Origin: Protula sp. h YS-2021
Taxonomy: Eukaryota; Annelida; Polychaeta; Sabellida; Serpulidae
Length of the DNA stretch: 64,000 nucleotides
NCBI GenBank assembly: GCA_949752745.1
Contig: OX457027.1
Coordinates: 82,860,436-82,924,435 of the forward strand
Reading direction: 5' to 3'
In this document: piece by piece, positions 42,411 to 55,145 of the stretch
How the letters are laid out: each line of letters begins with the position of its first letter
Numbering within the stretch: position 1 is the first letter of the stretch
Position numbers and translations under genes: made by a program
Notes under the pieces: model-generated
Seen by the model: only the letters and a program-made list of their open reading frames with translations
Told to the model about the DNA's origin: nothing
The model's database searches: none

Positions 42411-44770
42411 TACTGCTACTACGATGTGATACCTTGTAGCTTAGATATGATGTAAATTACTTAACTATTGGATAATGTTTCTTAATAACATTCAATTAAT
42501 AATGCAAACAATGCCAACGATTGTTTCATGCATTAGTAAAGCAAACATATAACTCTATTCCGTTCATAGCCCGACAGTTCACTTAATGTCACTGTAATAA
42601 TACAGGTAATTGAATGACAAGAAAAAAACTTGCCTGTTTTACTTGTATCTTTGAAATGCTGAATTATTGAAGCTACTGTATATCGATCAACCACGTATTC
42701 ATGACATCCTACTAGTTTTATTATGCTGTTAGTTAAAAGTGTGAATGTATAAGCATATGGTGCTTCTAACACTAGTGGTGTTATATTATAACTGACCCAT
42801 CCATCTACCTCATTTAATAACTAACGTAGGGTGGAACAATCAATCCAAGTTAAATAGGCAAAATTTAAATTGACTAAAGTATCAAAATAATGTTTATATA
42901 AGGTCCCCGAACAGTGCATGTGAAAGACTTAAGTAAAAGTTCAATGCATGATGGAAAGTTTTGAGAGAATAAACACATTAAAAACCAAATGTTTAATACG
43001 ATTGTGAAAAGTAGCAACATATCAAATCTTGAAAATAGCAATTTGTTTTATCATAAATAATAATAGTTCTAAAGACCTTAGATAAAACAGGATGCAGCAA
43101 GCTACTTTAGAAATGTAATTTTTCTACTGAACACTACAGGAGGATCATCACTTGTAACTACGCATAATTTCAGCAAGTTATTTTAGAAATGTTATTTTTC
43201 TACCTAACACTACAAGAGGATCATCACTTGTAACTACGCATAATTTCACACATTTATGAAAGAGAGACATAATTAAAAGGGGTGGTTATAATATCACCAC
43301 TTTCCCTTTGATTAATTAGTAACTTCTGCTCCTACCCGTATGAGTAAATCTGAACTCTCTTTCCTTCTGAAATGAGAACATATGAATTCTCACGTCTTCT
43401 CTTTTGAACTACCCATTTTAGTCAGCAATCGGTTGAAGGCCGTGATTTCCATGAGATAGTGTGGTTTACTTTACTCTTTTGAACCGAAGCTTTAAGGGTT
43501 GATAATTCCATTGAAGGTAAGAAAGATCGAATAAAGATTGTACAGTTTTGAATTCTATCTATGACTCAAAGTAAGTGTATATCACTTTTGAAAAATATTA
43601 CAATAGAACTTTATCTTAAACACCACTTGCAATGTCAAAAATCCATTTTTGGATGTTTTTATCTCTTGATCAATCATGTGTTCTGTTCCATGAAGCAGCA
43701 AGTAAAGTAGAAAAACCAAAGAAACATAAACACATCTATCTGAACAGAAATTGTTATGGAAAATACCAAGCTCAAGAAACCCAGTGTGGCTCATTCTTTT
43801 CTTCTTTCAGTGCACGTTCAGTGTTGATTTACTTATGAAATATGTAGCAATATAACAGACAGCAATATGAATTATTTTAATTTAATAAACGTTCTAAATC
43901 ACAATTGCTGATAACTTTTTGTGCTAAAATGTGTTATTTTCATCTCTGTTTGACAGAACTTAAATATAAACATTGACGCTTCGGTCCAGAGCCGGCTAAC
44001 ACTACATGATTCTATAACATAACATAGCTGTCATCGCAACACACAAGCAGGCGGCATACAGCCATGTCAGTTTAAGCATTTGGAAAGTTGTAATACTAGG
44101 CGTGCAAAACAATGCATTTCAACTGAATATTACAGTTATAAAAGTCATTCCCGTGAACTGCGTTACATCAGATTTAAAATATGCATCTTTCCATTCAGGT
44201 ATGAGACTAAAACGATAACAGCATGGGTAATTCGTCGGCACATGTGTACTGCAAGCATTCTCTGTCCAAATGAATTGTTCATGAGGCCATGCAATTATCA
44301 CCTTACCGTCGTCATGATAACCTTTTAAAATAATGTATTTTACACGATATTGCCATTGATAGTTATGTAGCCCAAAACTGTTTTAAACAAGAAAAATAAT
44401 CTCTCTATGCAGGTCTCATCCGAATCTAGTCACGAAATCAAAACTGTCAAACACATGAAGGACTATGTTGCTATTGCATTTATTATATTAGAAATATATG
44501 TTTCCAGTTATCTTGTAATATTTTGAGGCTTTATGCAGTTGTTTATTTATTGCGTTAATAAGTACAAAAGCTTCCTTGTTGATATTTTGTAAATTCTAAG
44601 CACGTACAAACCCATTCGCCAAGTATATGAAAATAATCGACCTTATAATTAGGACCAAAGTTGTAATCCTTGTAATCGTAGCTGCAGAATATCTTGCAGT
44701 CAGGTCGCGAGTATTTAGTAAAAGTGATCGACAACGTTACAACTAATTGCACTTGAAAAGATTTTTCCTT
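42411..44770. other. Intergenic sequence with a 76-bp tandem duplication
   Basis: Lies between the two minus-strand secreted-protein genes and would hold the promoter of the PAN-EGF-PLAT gene. A 76-base unit (agcaagctactttagaaatg ... actacgcataatttc) is repeated in tandem at 43,096-43,171 and 43,172-43,247. No other feature recognised. Confidence 0.6.
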
Positions 44771-46246
44771 TTAACATCTTTCAAAGTAAAAACCAAGTGA
44801 GTCTATAACACCACCTCGCGCTCCATAAAACCCTACAACATTGTATCCAGTATATCGTTGTGGAATCTGAGAGTCACTGACAGCACCGAAAGGACCGTAA
44901 CTGCGCCTGTTTGTATGAATGGCTATATCATATACAGCCTCCAAAGATGATCCCCAGGAGTGTAAAATTCGTGGATATATATCCATTCCTAATATCAGCT
45001 CATCTTCATCAAATGTGACCATTGGATAAGGGTCAGGTGAAGTGCGTGAGTATATGCATGTATTGTCCTCGTGGAGATTGCCATTAATGTAAACGTCAAA
45101 ACCAGCCACATTAAATTCCAAGTGGTCATCTGATGTGCATATTTGTATTCCTGTGATTCGACTTTCGTTAGGGTTGAATTGAATTAAAAATGGGTCACCA
45201 CCGTTGCCTGGGTAGTTTGACGTCATACAGTTGGTATTTGGATACATAATGTCTTCAAATCTATGCTTTATCATTTTGTGATTAACGTACGGCCACGTGA
45301 CGTCACCAAGGAATGTTCCATCAAAGTCCCCGCCAAAATGTATACAGATAAAGCACTGACTTAACTGTTGATCATAAGAATAGAATATACAATACTGTTC
45401 GCTTTCGCAGGTAAATGCACAGAGCTTGTAGCGATGGGCGATATTAGAGTACATTCCATAGTCCATGACGTAGGTGTTACACGTATTTCGCCATAAAGAA
45501 GCGTCGGACGAGTCATAAAACTTGTCATCGCAGAATAGACAAAAAGCATCGGTAATTAAGATCGCAACAATAAGCAGTCCTAAGAAGTCCTTCTGATTTT
45601 CTGAAAGAAACAACTTTACATAGATATTTGACGTGCAGCTATGCGAATAAATAAAAGTAAAAGTTGTAACAACCAAGAAAAATGTACGTTTTAACATGCA
45701 TGTATATATTTTTATTACATTAGATAATTTTATTGAGTGGTACTCAACTGTATCACGTGCTTAAAGACTGACATATGAATTTAATATTTGATGCAATTTC
45801 TTACAGATATTTGACATTGGACTTCACTCGCCTTTATAACTTAAATTATTTTTGAAAACTGGGTGTATTTGGGAAAGTCTTATCACATTAAAATCAATAT
45901 TCCAAAGCTAAGTTGTTCGTTTTATTACTATTAGACCAGTGAAATAGTAAATGACCCAACATATTTTAGTTTGGAGAACTCTTCATTAAACTGAAAGGGA
46001 AATAAGATCGATCTATTGAGTGTCTTTCCATGTACATATGTTTTGTTGAGAGACAGCAAAGCATAAAGTTTGGCATTTGGCGAACAATTTTTAACGCTAT
46101 ACAAATCCATTAAACTTGTTTTTAATCTTAAAAAATAAATAGACTTTTCATTATACGAAAAAGTTTTAACTGAATAGAACAAAAGCCTTTTCATAACGTA
46201 TTGCTTCAAAAGAAATAATAAAACAGTAAAATGCATACTTACTCAT
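44771..46246 (-). CDS. Secreted PAN-like/jacalin-like lectin, paralogue B (two exons)
   Basis: Main exon 45600-44771 plus a proposed first exon of which only four coding bases, 46246-46243, are used (ATG A, donor gtaagtat). The junction makes MKNQKDFLGLLIVAILITDA, an excellent signal peptide; without splicing the frame reads into intron sequence from an internal ATG at 45,697. The mature part has a Cys-rich PAN-like segment (KLCAFTCESEQYCIFYSYD ... CFIC), then YPGNGGDPF, SRITGIQ, VAGFDVYINGN, IHTNRRSYGPFGAVS and GYNVVGFYGARGGVIDSLG, ending FYFERC like paralogue A at 27.9 kb. The two share the whole architecture and the last residues. Sugar binding and secretion are inferred. Confidence 0.8.
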
Positions 46247-47255
46247 TTTAAACAGAATGAGTTAAACTTACTAACGTATTTGCCAAATCCCTCACACCCA
46301 CTTCTTTCCATTTGCTAAAATGTCGCCTATCTGTTATTTCGATAGTAATCGAAGCCAGTTTCTAGTATTTAGTTTACTCACCAAACACAAATATGCGACG
46401 CGTAACTATCAAACAAATGAGATTAAAATAGTATGACTGGTATTGGTATGATAGGCCAACAGTTTATTCTGTGGCACTTAACACAATTAATCTACTGTGT
46501 TTGCTCTATTAGCATGCTATCATTTTGTACAAAAATTAAATGTTTAATAATTAAAATTGGATTGACTGGAAAGTAGCAATTGAAGTATACGTCAAATGAC
46601 TATAAAATATTAAAACAATCCTAGTTTTACTTCCCTAAAGTAAACTTCCATTTTCGAATTCCTTTTTAGAGTAATTCAAATAGATATCATGGAAATAGAA
46701 ATCTGCCGTACTCGCTTATTTAATTAGCTATGGCAGTGTCTACCTGTGGTGCTGAGTATATTCAATAATAAATGTCGGTATGACAAAGATGCCTATTTTA
46801 CAATAATCAACTCCTATAGCAACTACTTTATTCATTCTTCATTAGGAATAAAAATCTCTAATTTTGCATATTCAAGCTTATTACTAAGTGGATTGTAATA
46901 AAGAGTAGAAATGTAACACAAATATTTAATGCAGTAAATTTCTGGCCAACAGCCGTAGGGCAATACCTACGCCTTAATTTTATCTTGTAAAAATAGTTGA
47001 ATAATGTGGTCTTTCTCCTCAGAGAAAAAACGTTCGTTATAAATAAAACCCTGATAATTTGTATTTACAATGAGAATTGATTTGTTGATAAAGCATTTGC
47101 TTTGTTAAATCACGGACAACTGTTGAGAGTGTAAATAACAGTTATAATTATGTCATCAAACAAAAAGAGCAATTAACCCAGATTTTTTCTCACAAACACA
47201 CTGCATGAAAGATTCGTTTAGTGCAATAGCTGGGGAATATATTGGTCCACTGAAA

Positions 47256-47256
<1 letters not shown>
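46247..47256. other. Intergenic sequence upstream of lectin paralogue B
   Basis: AT-rich sequence that should include the promoter and 5' UTR of the minus-strand lectin gene. No recognisable element. Confidence 0.5.
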
Positions 47257-47339
<83 letters not shown>

Positions 47340-48335
47340 CACAACTCTTATATAGTGCTAATTCATAGTGAATGCTCTAAGCGCTTCACATAGAGCCAAG
47401 GGGGATATTACAACACTAAAATATATTATAAATATTCATAAATAAAAAAATACAAAAGATACAAATAAATAAATATGAGTAAAATGCAAATATAGATATT
47501 GCTTAAAAAAGTAAGATCTGGCAGTAGAGCAGATATTTAGTTTGGCATTGACTAGAGTTAAGTGACTAATACTAATGAAAAGAAAAACGTGTCCGAACCA
47601 ATAAAAGACGTTTTTAAACTGTGCCTAAGAATGTGGAAAAGCTTATTTAAAATAGTGTGTCTTGAGATGTTTCTTGAAGGGGTCAATAGTCGGCATTGTT
47701 CTGAGGTATTCCGGGAGACTATTCCATACAGCAGGAGCTGCAGCAGCAAACGATCGATCACCACCTGATTTCAGACTAGTTTTCGGCTTTTTAAGCAACA
47801 TATTATCCTTGGATGAACGGGTAGATCTTGTTCGGTTTGAATTACGTAGCACAAGTAGGTTCCGAATATATTCAGGAGAGCCATGGTGAATTGCTTTGAA
47901 GGTTATCGTGGCAATTTTATACAGGATCCTCTAGCGTATTGGCAACCAATGAAGAAATTTAAGCCCTCCCATGATGTGATCATATCGTTTGAGACCGAGG
48001 ATGAGCCGTGCTGACTCTTTGTAGCTTGTTTAATAGGTATTCAGGCATGCCATACAGGAGACTATTGCAGTAATCAATGTGCGATGTGACCATGGACTGC
48101 ACTAGCGTGCGTGTAGTATTACGAGTTAAATATTTACGGATGGACCAAATCTCTCGAATATTGCAGTAGCAGATCTTCTCAAGTCGGTTTACTTGATTGG
48201 TCATTTTGAGTTCAGGGTTTAGGAGGACGACCAAATCACGAACGTGCGAACTTGCTAAAATATCCTCTCCGTCAGCAGTTATAGAGTTAAACCTGATCTT
48301 ATCTGTTTGGCACTTTGACACAAATAGACCCATGG
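47257..48335 (-). mobile_element. 5'-truncated LINE retrotransposon 3' end with (TAA)n tail
   Basis: On the minus strand, 48,333-47,980 encodes the end of a non-LTR reverse transcriptase (IRKYLTRNTTRTLVQSMV, HIDYCNSLLYGMPEYLLNKL). After a frame shift it continues RLILGLKRYDHIMGGLKFLH, WLPIR, a stop, and then KSGGDRSFAAAAPAVWNSLP and FKKHLKTHYF. These are conserved in the C-terminus of CR1/jockey-like LINE reverse transcriptases. A 3' UTR follows and ends in about 80 bases of (TAA)n (plus strand TTA), the expected tail. The 5' part is missing, as is usual for LINE insertions. Confidence 0.85.
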
Positions 48336-48420
48336 GTCTTAAATGGGCGGGGTCGTTATGTCCAGGTTCCTTTTGGGCGAGGCCCTTTTGGGCGAGGCCC
48401 TTTTGTCCCAGATTCGAAGT
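48336..48420. repeat. Short repeats of gggcgaggcccttttg
   Basis: Two perfect gggcgaggcccttttg words and a related ggcccttttgtccc. The inverted form, ggacaaaagggycttgg, recurs near 61,370-61,450, suggesting subterminal repeats of one mobile-element family. Confidence 0.6.
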
Positions 48421-48769
48421 AAATTATACACCTGATATGTAACTAGAAAAGTTACCTGTGGAGCTGATTTATCAATAGTATACAGAAGAAACTCAATAAA
48501 CGCCGGGCTGCAGGTTTAGGGAAGTATCAGGTATATTGGGGGCCCCTCATTGTCCACCTTCTCCAGATGGCCACCGGACAGTAGCCGTTAGAAAAGTGAC
48601 AACCGGACAAGTGACAGAAGGCAACAACATCAATGAAAAAAATCCGCTCTAGTGTCCATCAAGATTTTTTTTTTATCTATTTTGTTATTTTTTATTAAAC
48701 CCTAGTTGCGATGTCGTGCATTGTCTTTGCATGGTGATTATCACGACGAAACTCTGATGGAATGCCGGT

Positions 48770-49085
48770 CACTCCCCCCCCCCCGGACACTTCTCTCCCA
48801 GACACTTGCCCCCCCCCCCCCTCCGAACACTTCCCTCCCAGACACCTGCCCCTTGGACACTTCCCTTCTAGACACCTGCCCCCGGACACTTCCCTCCCAG
48901 ACACTTGCCTTCCCCCTCGGACACTTCCCTCCCAGACACTTGCCCTCCCCCCTCCGAACACTTCCCTCCCCGACACCTGCCCCCCGGACACTTCCCTCCT
49001 AGACACCTGCCCCCCGGACACTTCCGTCCCAGACACTTGCCCTCCCCCGGACACTTCCCTCCCAGACACCTGCCCACAACCCCGT
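48770..49085. repeat. C-rich minisatellite (ccggacacttccctcccaga)
   Basis: About ten imperfect copies of a roughly 30-base unit, ggacacttccctcccagaca then cctgcccccc. Long C runs vary between copies. Pro/Ser/Thr-rich open frames over it, and Gly-rich ones on the other strand, are repeat artefacts. Confidence 0.9.
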
Positions 49086-49399
49086 TTTGTCAACCCAATC
49101 AACTGCCACCCTAGGACAACTACACCCCCTCCCCCAGCTATTAAGGTGGGCTTTTTCATCTTTTTTAAATCTAAACTTGACCCTTATGAGCTTATAATCC
49201 CATTCATCTTATTAGAAACGGAATCAGGATGACGCTTGTGAGGTTATTTCATCTCATTCATGCTTGAACGATTTAATGTATATGTGATCAACAACGCAAT
49301 CACATTGAACTTGTGAGGCCGTGTCAACTCATTCATATTCAGACTTGACAGGAATTAGTAACTGCACTTTAATCCCACTTATTCCCAGACTTGTGTTTA

Positions 49400-49625
49400 C
49401 GGGCTTACGGGACGTTCCATGCCTTCGCATGGGATCATGTCCCCATGGGACGCATGGGAACATGGGACTATGGGTCTCATGGGAACATGAGTCCGTAGGG
49501 TACCATGGGACTATGAGTTCACGGTCCCATAGGGACACAGGGTCCTTATGGGAACATGGTCTCATATGGGAGCATGGGACTGTGCGACCTTTGGGAACAT
49601 GAGCCCATAGGGGTACATGGTGCAG
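49400..49625. repeat. G-rich minisatellite (catgggactatgggtctcat)
   Basis: Repeated catggga, atgggaacatg and ccgtagggtaccatggga words in loose tandem order, just upstream of the DIRS-type element. Period is irregular. Confidence 0.75.
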
Positions 49626-49747
49626 GTATATGTGTTTTTCGCCTTTATTCATCTTAATCATCAACATTGCGATTATTTTAGATGATGTAATTCAGTTTAA
49701 AGCACTGCATATCACTGAGAGTGATAGCTTAAGCGTTTTTTTAGCTG

Positions 49748-52035
49748 TTGTCTTATGTTTTTCTGATGCAGTCTCTTATGGTCTCTTCGTTCTGCTTACT
49801 TTTCAGACATGACAGAGGCCACCCTACGGTCAAACAAGAAGGAGTTGCCGTGTTCACACCCACCTACCTTGCTCAATCCTCATTGTGTGTGGAGGCGAAT
49901 ACCTGCCCTGAGTGTGAACAGTTGACCCACAGAGAGTGGCGGGCAATTTACAGGAACAGAGCAAAGAACGACCGTAGAAGGAGCAGACGCAAAGCCCCCT
50001 CCATTTTCATTGCACCGGATTACACCTCTAGCACAATGGAGAAGGCGAGTTCAGTAATTCTTCAGCAGGTGTCGACGCCCATCCGTTTGGATACCGGGGC
50101 AGAGTCAGATACAGCGGGCACCAAACGCAAACGCAAAAAGTCGAAGACATCCAGAGCCTTTTCGGAGACAGTGGCTGAACTGGACATAATAGGGGGCGAC
50201 GAACGCACGGCTTTACGTAATGCCTGGTCCGCTGACCGACAGGACTCCGGGAAGGAAGGGTCAGGTTCTGATAAGAAACTTTACCCCGCGGAAGGGCAAG
50301 TAACTGTTGTTCATACCGCTACGGGATCTGCCTTCACGTCTACCCCGGGTCAACTGGGCATACCAGCACCAGAGGATTTGTTCCTCCAGCTAGACCCACC
50401 AATTGTCGGCGATACTTGCTTTACAGTCACTACTTCAACGCCAGATCCAAGACTTGCAAAGCTCAATTAAAGAGCAGGAGGCAAAATTGACCCCCAGCAG
50501 AAAGCGTGCTCCGTCAGCCACAGTTTCTCGGCCGCCACCGGAACCACATCCCCTAGCGTCCACTTCCCTCAAGCCCCACCTCCTCCCCCCCCCCCCCGCA
50601 ATGGGTCCGGTCCTGGACCGTGAGACGGAAGACCCCAGTGAGGAGGATTCTTCAGGTATTCCACCGTCGGTTCAGGTCTCCAATTTGGTGGGAGAAGAAG
50701 ATGACGACCTACTTTAAGCTTACACTTCCCTCATAACATCTATTCCCTCTAATAGGGAGAGAGAGATCTACAAACCCTCGGGGGAATTACTCACCCAACA
50801 TCCCTCGAACGCTGTGCAGGAGGGCGAAGAAGAGCAGGAAGAGGAAGAGTCCGAGGAGGAAGAGACCGGGGATGTGCCCCAAGAGCCCTCAGCACCGGCT
50901 CATTTCCGCTTACCCCTACGGAAGATGGACTCTGTACATTCCCCAGGTCGTGGCCAGCGTCTATGGCACGACCCAGCAGCAGCAGGCCGTCGCCCGATCA
51001 GGACCCCGTCTCCTCCCGATCTCTCATCGCCGGGGGAAGAGGGAGCACCCTCCGTGACGTCATCATCCCTAGCTCCAGAAGACGTCCCGTTTACAGAAAA
51101 TAGCCCGCCTCGCTAACGTTACCTGTGGCACCCCATGTCTAGAAAGGGATGCCCCCCCATTCGGATGACATCCCAGACGTCACTGCCCCATCACGACTCA
51201 TTCATTGCCTTATCCACGAGTGAGGGCATCGCGAACGCAGTGATAGTACGGTCGAACGAGTTTATAAAGATGGATGCCAGTGAGGGCCGCACGTTATCAC
51301 GTTTTCATGCCTCAAAGCATTGCTCTTTGCGCCCAGGCCCATACCGTACCTCGGACGACCAGAATCCGATGGAGGCAGTGGATCAGCCAACCAAAAGAAC
51401 AGTGTGGATGCCATCAGTACGTGCGGATTCAGACATTCCATTAGCAGAAGAAGACGCCAAGAACATTGAGTCGTCGACCCGTCAAGTTTTAAACATTATG
51501 TCCTTTCAGGACCACACTCTGAAAGCACTACGGGCGAGATGGGACAACCTGCGACTCAGTGACCCAGTGTCCTCTAAGCTTTTAGAATGCCTGTCTCTGG
51601 CCACCCGTGACGTCGTGAAAATATCTACCCTCTTGATGACGTCAATGGTATTTTTAAGACGGGACGCCTTCCTCCAGCACTGCTGGTCAAGCGTTAAGGG
51701 ACTTCGTGACTTAAGACAAACCCCCCATCCTGGGTGAGAAAGAACTGTTCCCCCCAGCAGAGGTGGAGAGAGTAAATCAAGAAAGTCGATCGTTGTCGCA
51801 GGACTTCGCTTTAATGCCAAGGATGTCGCGTGCCTCGTTCCGCCAACCAGCAAAGCACAAGGAGCAACGACAGTCCTCTGCGGATCACTCCCGGCCCAGC
51901 TCCCAGGTGCAGTCCCCGCCGCCAAAGAGGCAACAAACCGGAGAAACAGCATATCCAGCAGCACAGGTAGCAGCCAACCAAAGTACTGCTCAGGGACGAG
52001 GGACTCGTCATTTGGCGATACTTTTTCTGGCTTAA
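49748..52035 (+). pseudogene. DIRS gag-like region, frameshifted
   Basis: Successive open frames in different phases (about 49,748-50,470, 50,403-50,717, 50,814-51,116, 51,135-51,737 and 51,763-52,035). The first has CPECEQLTHREWRAIYRNRA followed by a basic stretch. The middle is acidic and Pro/Ser-rich. The later ones contain RARWDNLRLSDPVSSKLLEC and a Gln/Pro-rich end. Position directly before the reverse transcriptase and general composition identify it as the capsid-like ORF; individual domains are weak. Confidence 0.6.
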
Positions 52036-52070
52036 ACGATCCAAAAGAACTACTGTCCCGCAACACATCC

Positions 52071-53860
52071 TTGCCCGTAGGCGGAAGGCTAGGCAAGTTC
52101 TGGCAAGCTTGGGCAGAGTTAGGGGCTTCCCGGAGAGTAGTCCGGTGGCTCAGAAACGGCTACTCCCTCCCCTTCAAGAACGGTTCGAGGGGACTCAAGC
52201 CAGCCATTCCACTAACACTCCAAGCTCCAGGCAACCTGGCCACCGCTTATCAGCAGCGATCAGAAAAAGAATTAGCACTGAAAGAAATGCTAAAAGATTT
52301 ACAAGAAAAACGGGCTATAGAGGAAATGCCAGAAATCCAAGCTTTCTGGTGCCCAAAAAATCAGGTGCGTGGCGACTGGTGATAGATCTATCGTCCCTCA
52401 ATCAATCCCTGCAAATAACCTCCTTCCAGATGGACACGGCACAGGTTATAAAAGCAATGTTACGGGAAGGGATGTGGGGCACATCGATAGATCTATCCGA
52501 CGCCTACCTACATGTCCCCCTACACCATTCGGCCAGGAAGGACCTATGCTTCCAAATAAATCAAAAGCGTTTTTGGTTTCTGGCACTCTCTTTCGGCCTC
52601 TCATCAGCCCCGTACGTGTTTTCAAAGATCATGCGGGTCCTGAAAGCATGGGCACGTCTCCAGGGAATGCTAGTGTCCCAATACTTAGACGATTGGTTCC
52701 TAGCATATACCCAAAGGGACATAGCCTATCACCAAACAACCCAGCTGGTCAAAAAGGCGATACAGGTAGGTCTTGTGGTAAATCTGGTCAAATCAGAATT
52801 GACCCCAAAACAAGACATCATTTTCTTGGGAGAACAATGGGATCTGTCAGCAGCCCGGGCATTCCCCACAACAGACAGGCAGCAGAGAATTTCTCAGTCC
52901 ATCCAGAACATTTCTGCAAACCGAAAGGTAGGGGTACAGGCTATGGAATCTCTCCTAGGTCTATTAGTAGCAACCGAGAAGACGGTCCCGTTAGGCCGCT
53001 TACATTACAGACAATTCCAAGCACAGGTAAGACAAGCCCTAACCAAGGGACGGTCCCCCAAGGCCACGATGAAAGTGTCCCCTTCCGCACTCTCCCCTCT
53101 CCAATGGTGGTGCGACGCGGTTACCATGAACGAAGGGGTCCCCTTTCAGGCCCCTCCTCCGGATATAGAGCTCCAAAAGACGGATATAGACGTTTCCAGG
53201 GAAGGGTCGGGAATTCACTGTCAGGGTGAGATGTGGAGGGGAAAATGGCCAACAACGTTTTGCAGATACCATATCAACTGGCTGGAACTCCGAGTGGTAT
53301 GGATAGCTCTGAATAAGCTCTCGAACCATCTCCGGGGCAAGAGTGTCAGAGTTCATCTGGACAACTCTACAGCAGTAGCGTATCTAAACAAACAAGGTGG
53401 AACCAAATCCCCTTAACTGTCGGCCCTGACTTCTCACATTCTTCTTCTGGCACGGGAACGCAAAATCTCCATCGTAGCACGTCACCTGTCAGGGAAGCTA
53501 AACTTGCTGGCCGATTTAGCGTCCAGGGCGGGTCAAATCATCCACATAGAGTGGTGCCTAGCCCAGTCGTCCTTCCGTTGGGTGACACGGAAATCCCCAT
53601 GAGGCCCCCCCGACGTTAGATCTATTCGCCAATGCGTTGACAACTCAGTTACCCAGGTTTGTATCCCCATGCCCAGACCAAGCAGACTGGGCAGTGGACG
53701 AGTTAAAATGCCCATGGCCTCTGTAGGAAGTACTCTATGCCTTCCCCCCTGAGGCCATTCTGCTACAGGTATTGCAAAGAATTTTAGAACTGAGACCCCC
53801 AGCTCTGTTACTAATAGCCCCGTTGTCCCCAGAGGCTCCGTAGTTTGCCCTGCTCCTGCG
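52071..53860 (+). pseudogene. DIRS reverse transcriptase-RNase H, with frame shift and stops
   Basis: The N-terminal part in the frame from 52,071 reads GGRLGKFWQAWAELGASRRV and NGYSLPF. After a shift near 52,340 the other frame gives LVPKKSGAWRLVIDLSSLNQ, SIDLSDAYLHVPLH and SQYLDDWFLAY, the RT motifs with the catalytic YLDD. RNase H follows with INWLELRVVWIALNKL and VRVHLDNSTAVAYLNKQGGT. A TAA at 53,414-53,416 interrupts it; the frame then continues through RHLSGKLNLLADLASRAGQI and shifts again near 53,600, where another frame carries LDLFANALTTQLPRF. Confidence 0.88.
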
Positions 53861-54017
53861 GTGCAAGGTGGTCAAGTCCATCCCGATACCTTGTCACAGG
53901 TAACTATTATCACAATCCCAATGGCGACACTTCCACCCGCCCCCACAGCTAATGAACCTACACCTGTGGTGCCTAACCAATCCTTCCTAGAGAGAAAAAG
54001 GTTTTTCCAAGCAGGTA

Positions 54018-55067
54018 GTGGAAAAGATGGTAAACAACCATAAGCAATCCACAGCGAAAGTTTACAGGTCACAGTGGAACAAGTTTTCCTCTTGTTGCGC
54101 TACCTCTAAGCTAGATCCTTTTCAAGCGACACCAGCAGTGGTAGCAGATTGTTTGGACCATCTTTTCACGGAAGGTCAACTGAAGGTAGGGTCCATAGAA
54201 GGTTATCGAGCCGCTATTGGTTCTAATATTAAGGCATCGACTGGCTATGACCCGGGTGAGGATACAGCCTTGTCACAGTTAATCAGACATTTCAAGGTAA
54301 ATTCCCCTCCCCTACAGTCCAATGTGGCACAATGGGATCTGTCACTGGTATTGCGTTATTTGCAGTGCCCAGAGAATTTCGCGGAACAAAACATTTCTGC
54401 AAAAGACGCCACGGTAAGATTCACTTTCCTGTTAGCCTTAGCGTCCGGTAAGAGGAGAGGCGAAATCCATGCGTTGGACAGAGAGATAATAAAGGAAAAT
54501 GGGAAGTGGAATAGAGTGTTCCTTTCTCCCAGAGCCGGTTTCATGGGTAAGACACATATTGTTTCCCAAGGCCGGGGCACCTTCGACCATATTGCGCTCC
54601 CGGCCCTTCAAGGGGAACAATTGTCCGAGGATCGAGTTTCTTTGTGTCCGGTCAAAGCGCTACGTCAATATCTTTTGATTTCGGAAACTTATCGTTCAGA
54701 AAATCAAAAAGCCTTCATTATTTCTTTCATGCCGAAGTTTAACAAAGACCTTTCTTAACAGACTATCTCAAGCTATATTAAAAAGGTCATTTTGGCAGCT
54801 GATGAACGGGCACAGACCGACACGGGCCTACAAAACGAATGTAAAGTTAAAGCCCATCATGTCCGCCAGATAGCAAATTCCCTCAGGGCTTTCCGTAATG
54901 ATATACTTAAAACGGGTTGGTGGTCCTCTCCCAACTCATTCGTTAAATACTACCTTAAAGATTTTTCGCAGAGAAAGTTGTCTGGTCTTTACTCGTTAGG
55001 CCCCTTCATTGCTGCGGAAACCATCATTATGAAGCCTTCGTCTCTAGTTTCAGACAACCCGCTCTAA
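54018..55067 (+). pseudogene. DIRS tyrosine recombinase, one in-frame stop
   Basis: From 54,018 the frame encodes an N-terminal core-binding part (STAKVYRSQWNKFSS, IEGYRAAIGSNI), then FTFLLALASGKRRGEIHALD with the first catalytic Arg. A TAA at 54,756-54,758 interrupts it. The same frame continues to VKAHHVRQIANSLRAFRND (the H-x-x-R box), then GWWSSPNSFVKYYLKD with the nucleophilic Tyr. Apart from the stop the domain is essentially complete, so decay is recent. Confidence 0.88.
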
Positions 55068-55145
55068 AACTGAAAGGCAAAGGCAAGCAGAAAGGGGGAT
55101 TTGCCAAGGGACACAACAACGGGTTCAAGGGCAAGAAAAAGTGAC

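Larger units (their letters stand above)
49740..55145 (+). mobile_element. Decayed DIRS-type (tyrosine-recombinase) retrotransposon
   Basis: In order: a gag-like region, reverse transcriptase, RNase H, and tyrosine recombinase, the gene order and enzyme set of DIRS-type elements, which integrate by recombinase instead of a DDE integrase. All parts lie on the plus strand. A Lys/Gly-rich tail after the recombinase ends near 55,143. Flanking repeats could not be defined by eye, so the element limits are those of its coding parts. Several stops and frame shifts show it is inactive. Confidence 0.85.

Noticed and set aside
42533..42772. Minus-strand open frame considered as the first exon of the PAN-EGF-PLAT gene
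   Set aside because: No signal peptide and only a weak donor; the frame upstream of 42,328 already provides a hydrophobic start.
48695..49232. Long Pro/Ser/Thr-rich and Gly-rich open frames, considered as a mucin- or silk-like protein
   Set aside because: They are artefacts of the 30-base C-rich minisatellite, open in several frames on both strands.
49321..49667. Open frames over the catggga repeats
   Set aside because: Repeat artefact; no signal peptide, domain or splice context.
52369..53229. 286-codon open frame overlapping the DIRS reverse transcriptase
   Set aside because: Shadow frame; the overlapping frame carries the RT motifs.
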